NCBI GenBank assembly: GCA_028696435.1
Contig: JAQVHC010000042.1
Coordinates: 1 to 10,510 of the forward strand
Source: Actinomycetota bacterium
GTDB lineage: Bacteria > Actinomycetota > Humimicrobiia > Humimicrobiales > Humimicrobiaceae
Direction of reading: 5' to 3'
DNA: 10,510 nt
Shown: positions 1 through 5,659 of the stretch, one piece after another
Numbering within the stretch: position 1 is the stretch's first letter
How the letters are laid out: each line of letters begins with the position of its first letter
Notes under the pieces: model-generated
Told to the model about the DNA's origin: nothing
What the model saw: the letters and a program-made list of their open reading frames with translations, nothing else
The model's database searches: none
Program-made: the position numbers and the translations under genes

Positions 1-65
1 CTTATACTATATCAATAAATATGTTAAAATTACTCAAAGATAAGATAGAGAAATCTAAAGTAACC

Positions 66-908
66 ATGAGAAAATTAAGTTATTTAAAAATTTTAGCAGT
101 TTTTATTTTATCTATTCTTATAATTCCATTATTAACTTCCTGTGACCAGACTTTGATAGATATCTATACACAGATAAACCCTGATTATTCCGGAACAAGG
201 ACAATTGACATAGCTGTAAAAACAGAATATCTGCAGAAGAGTGAAATTATTCAGGGTAAGGACCAGTCTCTTTATGAGAGGATATTCGAGGAGCTTCCGG
301 AAGGGGAGAAGAAATCATTTGATGAAGACGAATATACTCATTTTACCTCTACCATTGAATTTGAAGATATAAATTTTCTCCAGCATATTTCCATAGATAA
401 TTTTTCTGAAACTCCACCGGAAAGATTTTATGCTAAGTTAGAAAAAGCTGACTATTTTTTCTACAGCGAATATTTCTTTGAAGACTACATAGACATGAAA
501 ATAGACGACATACTCCTTTCTTCTTCGGATACAAATTCAGATTATAACCGCCTTAACGATCTCTTAAAAGCCGACATCAATATTTTTAATATAACCTATC
601 AGATAAAATTCCCGGTAAAAATAACAAAACATAATGCAGATTTAATAGGAGATAATAATATAGCAATATGGAATATTAAATATGGTGAAGAAAGAAATAT
701 ATACATCGAAGGGAAGAAGACCAAATTTTTAACTTATTTTTTAATTGTTATTTTAGGTATCACAGTCTTATTTATTCTCTTTATAATTATTATAATAATT
801 TTTAACTCGAGAAGAGACAGGAGACGCCGTTCTCGTTCTGGAAGTAAGCCCCTCTATTCTTACGATAATTATTTTAAGAGGGACAGATATTTTAGTAATG
901 ATGACTAA
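66..908 (+). CDS. Lipoprotein with C-terminal transmembrane anchor, function unknown
   Basis: Probably an exported, lipid-modified protein held at the cytoplasmic membrane. From the ATG at 66 the N-terminus (MRKLSYLKILAVFILS) is a normal-length signal peptide ending in the lipobox LTSC, with Cys26 as the lipidation site. An in-frame ATG at 21 would lengthen the signal to 40 residues, and the frame stays open to the window edge; I prefer 66 because of signal length. The roughly 195-residue external part starts with a YSGTRTIDIAV stretch, which recalls DUF3153/LppM-like lipoproteins; that is a resemblance only. Near the C-terminus a strongly hydrophobic Ile-rich helix (about residues 222-246) is followed by a very basic RRDRRRRSR segment and a short Tyr/Asp-rich tail, presumably cytoplasmic. 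The 3' end overlaps the next gene by 11 bp, so the two are probably co-transcribed. No enzymatic motif was recognised. Confidence 0.72.
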   Translation: MRKLSYLKILAVFILSILIIPLLTSCDQTLIDIYTQINPDYSGTRTIDIAVKTEYLQKSEIIQGKDQSLYERIFEELPEGEKKSFDEDEYTHFTSTIEFEDINFLQHISIDNFSETPPERFYAKLEKADYFFYSEYFFEDYIDMKIDDILLSSSDTNSDYNRLNDLLKADINIFNITYQIKFPVKITKHNADLIGDNNIAIWNIKYGEERNIYIEGKKTKFLTYFLIVILGITVLFILFIIIIIIFNSRRDRRRRSRSGSKPLYSYDNYFKRDRYFSNDD

Positions 909-1494
909 TATGAAAAACTACACTCAAAATACATTTCAAAACAAAGAACAAAACATACACAGGTTATCCACTCCACTTACTGAAGAAAAAATTAAAAATT
1001 TAAAAGCAGGTGATACTGTTTATCTGAGTGGCACTATAATAAGCGCAAGAGATGCAGCTCATAAGAGAATTGTAGAAAGTATTATCTCTGGTAAAAAACT
1101 ACCCGTTAACCTGAAAAATAGTACTATATTTTATGCAGGTCCTTCCCCAACTCCACCGGGTAAAAAAAGCGGGAGCATAGGACCCACTACAGCAAGCAGA
1201 ATGGATAGCCTGACTGAACCACTTTTAAAAGAGGGTCTTAAAGCCATGATCGGAAAAGGTAGAAGAAGTAAGGAAGTGGTTGACCTTTTGAAAAAATATA
1301 AGGCTGTTTATCTGGTAGCTGTAGGTGGCATTTCAGCATATCTTTCAACAAAAGTAAAAAGCATAAAGACTATTGCATATGACGACCTCGGGCCAGAGGC
1401 TATTTATGAGATTGAAATAGAAAATTTCCCTTTATTTGTAGCTTATGATATTTACGGCGGAGATATTTTTGAATCAGCCCTTCTTGTAGAATGA
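898..1494 (+). CDS. fumB: Fumarate hydratase class I (fumarase/tartrate dehydratase family), beta subunit
   Basis: C-terminal-half subunit of a two-subunit iron-sulfur hydro-lyase, most likely fumarase (malate to fumarate plus water), cytosolic. It shows family motifs in order: TPLTEEKI (25-32), SGTIISARDAAHKR (44-57), YAGPSPTPPGKKSGSIGPTT (79-98), RMD (101-103), MIGKG (117-121), GGISA (143-147), DLGPEAI (163-169). By analogy with the crystallised Leishmania class I enzyme, Arg51, Thr97, Arg101 and Lys120 are the substrate-binding or catalytic residues supplied by this half. Length of about 180-200 aa is normal. ATGs at 898, 901 and 910 are all possible and none has a well-spaced SD; the first 20 residues are an extension beyond the usual start of the family. 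It overlaps the lipoprotein gene upstream, and its 3' end overlaps the alpha-subunit gene on the other strand. Tartrate dehydratase TtdB is the main alternative. The symbol follows alpha/beta (fumA/fumB) usage, not that of E. coli FumB. Confidence 0.92.
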   Translation: MMTNMKNYTQNTFQNKEQNIHRLSTPLTEEKIKNLKAGDTVYLSGTIISARDAAHKRIVESIISGKKLPVNLKNSTIFYAGPSPTPPGKKSGSIGPTTASRMDSLTEPLLKEGLKAMIGKGRRSKEVVDLLKKYKAVYLVAVGGISAYLSTKVKSIKTIAYDDLGPEAIYEIEIENFPLFVAYDIYGGDIFESALLVE

Positions 1495-2309
1495 CATCCG
1501 AAAAAAACTGCCAGTGGAAGGGAAGCAATGTGGCAGGGCGCATGTTCTATATTACAGGCAAGAGCAGTTGTTCTCCCTCCCAGACCCTGTGGTCCAATTC
1601 CTGTTTTATTAACCTCATTTAATATTTTTTCTTCCAGTCTTTTATATCTGTTGTCAGAGTTTCTGACCTCAAGATTCCTGAAACTCGCTATCCTTGCCAG
1701 GCGGGTGACTTCGGAAGACGAACCACCAATTCCAACACCTATTATTACCGGAGGACAGCTCTTTGTAACATTCTTTTTAACCTCATCTAAAATAAGCGCA
1801 ATTATATCATCTTCACTGGCTGACGGTTCGAGCATATAAAGAAAAGAACAATTTTCACTTCCTCCACCCTTCAGGCATACTTTTAGATGAAGATACGAAT
1901 CCTGCGTAAAACCTGTATGGATTATTGCGGGAATATTGCCGGATGTATTTTTTCTCTCATAAAGAGGGTCGGATACAACTGACTTACGCAGGTAATTATT
2001 GTTATAAGTTTCCGCCACTGTTTGATTTAATAAATCACTCAGGTTGCCACTTTCTTCAATACAGATATCTCTCCCTATATCCAAATCAATATATACCAGT
2101 CCACAATCCTGGCAGAGAGGCAGTTTCTGCTTACTGGCAATTTCAGCATTTTCTAAAATAAGCTCCAGAATTTCCCTTGCCCTGCAACTTTTTTCTTCTC
2201 TGGCAGCATTCCTTATTGCTTCTGTTACATCCTCAGGAAGATTAAAATTTGCTTTAATCAGAAGTTTTCTTACTTCCTCTGTTATTGTTGTAATTTTTAT
2301 ACTTTTCAT
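1452..2309 (-). CDS. fumA: Fumarate hydratase class I (fumarase/tartrate dehydratase family), alpha subunit
   Basis: N-terminal-half subunit carrying the [4Fe-4S] cluster of the hydro-lyase whose beta subunit lies convergently next door. Three cluster cysteines are visible: Cys66 (LCQDCG), Cys185 (KSCPP) and Cys272 (GCHSTRR). Other family motifs are YLRKSVVSDPL (106-116), KGGGSEN (147-153), GVGIGGSS (191-198), GPQGLGGRTTAL (239-250) and HAPCHIASLP (256-265), where His260 matches the active-site His. Gln67 and Asp68 match the substrate-contacting pair. The family normally has CQDTG; here Thr is replaced by Cys69. The start at MKSIKITTITEEVRKL aligns with the usual family N-terminus although it lies 56 bp inside topA, so the overlap looks real and implies co-transcription with topA. 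The length of 285 aa is normal, with only about eight residues after the RR motif. Substrate could be fumarate/malate or tartrate. Confidence 0.93.
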   Translation of the reverse strand: MKSIKITTITEEVRKLLIKANFNLPEDVTEAIRNAAREEKSCRAREILELILENAEIASKQKLPLCQDCGLVYIDLDIGRDICIEESGNLSDLLNQTVAETYNNNYLRKSVVSDPLYERKNTSGNIPAIIHTGFTQDSYLHLKVCLKGGGSENCSFLYMLEPSASEDDIIALILDEVKKNVTKSCPPVIIGVGIGGSSSEVTRLARIASFRNLEVRNSDNRYKRLEEKILNEVNKTGIGPQGLGGRTTALACNIEHAPCHIASLPLAVFFGCHSTRRADSKISPP

Positions 2310-4326
2310 CTTTTCCGGGACAGTCGGGATTTATGCATAAATCCCAGGGTTTTCTCCCTTTATTGATAACTTTAATGATAGGATAGCCACAGTTTTTGCA
2401 TTCTTCCTGTGTTGTAACCAGCAAACCTTTTTGTGGAATAGGAAATGTAGTTCTACATTCAGGATATGCATCACAGCCTATAAACCTTTTCTTTGTTTTT
2501 CTTGAAGTTCTTACAATCAGATTGCCGCTACAATTTTCAGCAGGGCATTTACCAACAACTAAATCTTCTTTTATCCCTTTTCTTATTTCCCTGGATATTT
2601 CATCCTTTTCATTTTGAAGATTGGTCATAACTTCCTTTAGCATTTTTCTGGATCTGTCCACAACATCTTCTTTTGCTTCATCTCCACTCACAATACCATC
2701 CATATACATCTCAAGTTCTGAAGTCATGTCCGGAGACGTTATTTTTTCAGCATGTTTTTTGAGCATTTTTACAACAGCAATAGCTTTTTCAGAAGGTTTG
2801 AGAGGATTTCCACTTACGTAACCCCTCTGTATTAAATTCTGAATTATTGTGTGTCGCGTTGCTTTTGTTCCGAGTCCAAGTTCTTCCATTTTTTCAACAA
2901 GTTTCCCCTGCGTATATCTGGAAGGCGGTTTTGTTTCTTTATCCAGGAGGTTCTTTGATATAACTTCAACAATCTGATTCTCTTTGAGCTGCGGAATGTA
3001 TACATCTTTATATTTGTAATACGGATAAAATTCAATCCAGTTTGCTTCTACAATATTTGAACCACTGGCAACAAATGGCTCTCCGTTTATATTAATACTT
3101 GCATTAACATTCTTTACTTTTGCTGGTGGCAGCAGAGTACATATAAATCTTCTTACAATCATATCATAGAGTTTCCACTCGTCAGCTGTAAGATTATTTT
3201 TTTCTGCCAGCGAAGTGGGGTGAATTGGAGGGTGGTCTGTAGATCTTTTTTTACCACGGGTTGCCACTATATTTTTTTGAGCCAGCACTTTTTGAGACAT
3301 TTTACTATACTCATCAGAAGCACCAAGAATCTTTACGATTTCTTCTAAATTAATGGAAGAAGGATAAACAGTATTGTCAGTTCGCGGGTAGCTTATATAA
3401 CCGTTCATATAAAGATTTTCAGCAATGTTTACAGTCTTTGAAGCGGTAAAGCCTATAGAGTTCCCGCTTACTATAAGTGCTGTTGTGTTTAAAGGTGTGG
3501 GAGGTTTTATATCTTTAATATCTTCAGTTATTTTAAGTACAGTCCCTTTATCTCCAAGCTTCTTAAATACAGCCTCTGCATCTTCCTTCTTTAAGAATCT
3601 TTTTGTCTTATGGCTGGCTTCAAACTCCTCTCCTGATTCAGTTCTAAGTTTTACATTTATAACCCAGTAAGGAGTGGGGATAAATGATTTTATCTCCAGT
3701 TCTCTATCAACAATAAGAGTAAGTGTTGGCGTCTGTACTCTCCCAGCAGATAAAAATTTATCTTTAATCTGATATGTAGAAAGAGATATAAAACGGGTAA
3801 GCGTAGCACCCCATATCAGATCTATATCCTGTCTTGCTCTTCCCGCAAAAGCGAGGTTTAAATCAATCCTACCTGTCTTTGAGAATGCCTGATTTATGTC
3901 TTTTGGTGTAATTGCAGAAAATTTTGCTCTTTTTGCAGGAGCAATAGCATTAACTTCCTTAACCATCTGCATAGCGTCGTATCCAATGAGTTCGCCTTCT
4001 CTATCATAATCTGTAGCTATTATAATCTCATCAGCGCTTCCTGAAACTTTTTTGAGTGCCTGGATTATTTTTTTCTGGATAGGAACTTTTTCTATCTCAG
4101 CATCAATAAGCTCCATGGGGTCAACTTTGAACCAGTTTGCATATTCTTCCGGGTAATCCACTTTCAGTATATGTCCCTTAAGCCCTATTACCTTATAATC
4201 CTCACCATTAAGATTAAAATGGTAAACAGGAACTCCGTATACTTTTTCCTCGCTTACCCCATCACCGGCAAGTATGGATGCGATTCTTCTTGCAGCTATT
4301 TCCTTTTCGCTTATTATCAGTTTCAA
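2254..4326 (-). CDS. topA: DNA topoisomerase I, archaeal-type IA, with two C-terminal zinc fingers
   Basis: Relaxes negatively supercoiled DNA by single-strand passage. The N-terminal Toprim domain has Glu7 (SEKEIAARRIASIL) and the acidic triad D106-x-D108-x-E110 in ATDYDREGELIG. The catalytic tyrosine is Tyr313 in GYISYPRTDNTVYP (309-322). DHPPIHPT (364-371) and GTKATRHTIIQNLIQRGYV (486-504) are of the archaeal Topo I kind; bacterial TopA has AHEAIRPT and starts with an ESPAKAK motif. Two zinc fingers follow: Cys594/599/618/624 and Cys643/646/664/669. The last roughly 20 residues are a basic, Asn-rich tail that overlaps the fumarase alpha gene. The start is TTG, supported by a well-placed GGTGAT ribosome binding site. 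It is transcribed divergently from nadA. The 690-aa length is normal. Archaeal-type identity is a strong motif-based call; whether the host is an archaeon or a bacterium that acquired the gene is unresolved. Confidence 0.95.
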   Translation of the reverse strand: MKLIISEKEIAARRIASILAGDGVSEEKVYGVPVYHFNLNGEDYKVIGLKGHILKVDYPEEYANWFKVDPMELIDAEIEKVPIQKKIIQALKKVSGSADEIIIATDYDREGELIGYDAMQMVKEVNAIAPAKRAKFSAITPKDINQAFSKTGRIDLNLAFAGRARQDIDLIWGATLTRFISLSTYQIKDKFLSAGRVQTPTLTLIVDRELEIKSFIPTPYWVINVKLRTESGEEFEASHKTKRFLKKEDAEAVFKKLGDKGTVLKITEDIKDIKPPTPLNTTALIVSGNSIGFTASKTVNIAENLYMNGYISYPRTDNTVYPSSINLEEIVKILGASDEYSKMSQKVLAQKNIVATRGKKRSTDHPPIHPTSLAEKNNLTADEWKLYDMIVRRFICTLLPPAKVKNVNASININGEPFVASGSNIVEANWIEFYPYYKYKDVYIPQLKENQIVEVISKNLLDKETKPPSRYTQGKLVEKMEELGLGTKATRHTIIQNLIQRGYVSGNPLKPSEKAIAVVKMLKKHAEKITSPDMTSELEMYMDGIVSGDEAKEDVVDRSRKMLKEVMTNLQNEKDEISREIRKGIKEDLVVGKCPAENCSGNLIVRTSRKTKKRFIGCDAYPECRTTFPIPQKGLLVTTQEECKNCGYPIIKVINKGRKPWDLCINPDCPGKDEKYKNYNNNRGSKKTSD

Positions 4327-4338
4327 TTCAATATCACC
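4324..4338 (-). promoter_or_regulatory. GGTGAT ribosome binding site and TTG start of topA
   Basis: On the minus strand GGTGAT (4338-4333) lies six bases before a TTG codon (4326-4324) that opens the conserved N-terminus KLIISEKE. GGTGAT is complementary to the 16S 3' end of both bacteria and archaea. This fixes the start as TTG; no in-frame ATG is suitably placed. Confidence 0.7.
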
Positions 4339-4355
4339 GTAGAATAATAATTCTT

Positions 4356-4384
4356 TTTAAATAATAAAGCTTCTTAAATTTCAA
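4356..4384 (-). promoter_or_regulatory. topA: Candidate sigma70-like promoter of topA
   Basis: On the minus strand TTGAAA (4384-4379; five of six to the -35 consensus) and TTTAAA (4361-4356; four of six to the -10) are separated by exactly 17 bp. Transcription would start about 10-15 bp before the GGTGAT site, leaving a short leader. In DNA this A+T-rich such matches arise by chance. The spacing and position relative to the SD are the main support. If the host is an archaeon these boxes would not apply. Confidence 0.4.
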
Positions 4385-4398
4385 TGCTTCTTAAATTT
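4369..4398. repeat. 13-bp direct repeat at the topA promoter
   Basis: GCTTCTTAAATTT occurs twice, at 4369-4381 and 4386-4398, a 17-bp period with 4 bp between copies. On the minus strand one copy sits in the spacer of the candidate topA promoter and the other just upstream of its -35 box. This would be a reasonable position for an operator or for an element sensitive to supercoiling. No known regulator site was recognised. Confidence 0.5.
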
Positions 4399-4672
4399 TA
4401 ATTAAATTGAGCTGGATTTGAAATAATAACATTAAAAGAAAAATAAATAAATCCTGTCTTTAGTAATAACTTCAGTTTTAGAACCTTAGTTTTGGAGAGT
4501 TACTTCATTGAGTTAGAAGTATATCTTTAATACATGTTAAAATAAAGTATCTGTTTTAATTTTATAAATGTTGTTTTAAAATAACAAAGACAAAAGCTTC
4601 ATCTGAACAGGTGAAAACTATTTAGAAAAAGCTATTAGTCCAGAGGAACCACCTAACAGGAAAAGTTATAGT

Positions 4673-4701
4673 TTTACATTATATAGCTGTTGTGTTATTT
4701 A
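4673..4701 (+). promoter_or_regulatory. nadA: Weak candidate promoter for the nadABC operon
   Basis: TTTACA (4673-4678), a 17-bp spacer and TATTTA (4696-4701) form a weak bacterial-type promoter ending 40 bp before the nadA ATG. The same stretch contains ATTATATA (4678-4685), which would serve as an archaeal TATA box. The sequence does not decide between the two readings. Neither is strong. Confidence 0.28.
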
Positions 4702-4741
4702 GCTTTGTAACCGGATTTCGAGAAAGTTATTAGTTAGAATT

Positions 4742-5656
4742 ATGAGTCAGAATATAGAAATATTAAATAGTATAATTAGACTTAAACACGAAAAAGATGC
4801 AATAATTCTTGCCCACAATTACCAGATTGGCGAAGTTCAGGATATTGCAGATTTAACCGGAGATTCTTTCCAGTTAAGTGTTGAGGCATCCAGGACCAGG
4901 AAAAAAATTATAATATTCTGTGGTGTCCATTTTATGGCAGAAACAGCAAAAATATTATCTCCTGAGAAAAAAGTTATCCTTCCTGACATAAACAGCGGGT
5001 GTCCAATGGCCGACATGATAAGCGCTGGACAGCTTAAAAAACTAAAAGAAAAGCATCCTGATGCAGTAGTCGTCTGCTATGTTAATTCATCTGCCAGAGT
5101 AAAGGCTTTAAGTGATATCTGTTGCACATCTTCTAATGCAGTAAATGTAGTAAAATCAATTCCAAAAAATAAAAAAATAATATTTATCCCTGATAAATAT
5201 CTTGGAGGTTATGTACAGAAACAGACAGGCAGGGAGCTTATTTTATGGGATGGATATTGCCCGATCCATGCTACTATTGATGTGAATGATATCCTCAGAC
5301 TTAAAAACGAGCATCCTACCGCTGAGGTTTTAGTGCATCCGGAATGCCCCCCAGATGTAATAGATATCGCCGATGAGGTAACTTCTACAGGTGGAATGTT
5401 GAAATATGTTAAAAAAAGTCAAAAAAAGAATTTTATAATAGGAACAGAAATTGGAATAATCCATAGATTAAAAAAAGAAAATCCGAACAAAAATTTTTAT
5501 TCTGCTGCCAGTAATGCTATATGCCCGGATATGAAGCTTATAAATCTGGAAAAAATATTCCTGTCGCTGGAGGATGAAAAATATGAAATAAAGTTGCAGT
5601 ATGACATCATCACAAAAGCAAAGTCAGCCATTGATAGAATGATATCTATAAAATAA
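4742..5656 (+). CDS. nadA: Quinolinate synthase NadA
   Basis: Condenses iminoaspartate with dihydroxyacetone phosphate to quinolinate in de novo NAD synthesis; cytosolic [4Fe-4S] enzyme. The 304-aa length is that of the compact Thermotoga/archaeal/clostridial form. The three cluster cysteines are at the spacing known from that form: Cys87 (SGCPMADM), Cys173 (DGYCPIH) and Cys261 (AICPDMK). Other family motifs are AHNYQIGEVQDIAD (24-37), CYVNSSARVKA (112-122), CCTSSNAV (127-134), PDKYLGGYV (150-158), VHPECPP (198-204) and IGTEIGI (233-239). First gene of the nadABC operon; nadB follows after 3 bp. There is no clear ribosome binding site before the ATG, so the transcript may be leaderless or weakly initiated. 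No insertion or missing key residue was seen. Confidence 0.97.
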   Translation: MSQNIEILNSIIRLKHEKDAIILAHNYQIGEVQDIADLTGDSFQLSVEASRTRKKIIIFCGVHFMAETAKILSPEKKVILPDINSGCPMADMISAGQLKKLKEKHPDAVVVCYVNSSARVKALSDICCTSSNAVNVVKSIPKNKKIIFIPDKYLGGYVQKQTGRELILWDGYCPIHATIDVNDILRLKNEHPTAEVLVHPECPPDVIDIADEVTSTGGMLKYVKKSQKKNFIIGTEIGIIHRLKKENPNKNFYSAASNAICPDMKLINLEKIFLSLEDEKYEIKLQYDIITKAKSAIDRMISIK

Positions 5657-5659
5657 GTT

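Larger units (their letters stand above)
4327..4741. other. 415-bp divergent intergenic region between topA and nadA
   Basis: No convincing ORF, tRNA or mobile element. The left end (4324-4398) holds the topA ribosome binding site, candidate promoter and 13-bp direct repeat. The middle (about 4400-4590) is nearly featureless A+T-rich DNA. The right part (4603-4677) contains two mutually exclusive pairings. AGGTG (4609-4613) can pair with CACCT (4650-4654), extended by CTG/CAG outside an AA.AA mismatch. Alternatively AAAACTAT (4614-4621) can pair with ATAGTTTT (4668-4675), extended by GT/AC around one bulged G. This could be a leader or operator for the nad operon, but it lies partly upstream of the candidate promoter, so a DNA-level role or chance is as likely. 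No known NAD-sensing riboswitch was recognised. Confidence 0.5.

Noticed and set aside
1452..1494. Truncation of fumarase alpha by the convergent beta gene
   Set aside because: Alpha retains its third cluster cysteine and the RR motif and ends about eight residues later, as normal family members do; neither gene looks broken.
1528..1839. 103-aa open frame on the plus strand inside fumarase alpha
   Set aside because: The opposite strand carries the cysteine and glycine motifs of the fumarase alpha subunit; this frame has no supporting motif or ribosome binding site.
4603..4660. Archaeal C/D-box guide RNA suggested by CTGA at 4603-4606
   Set aside because: No TGATGA C box is present at the right spacing; a lone CTGA is meaningless.
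4400..4741. Known NAD-binding riboswitch (nadA motif) upstream of nadA
   Set aside because: The conserved C-rich and G-rich core segments of that RNA are absent, and the region is largely A+T.
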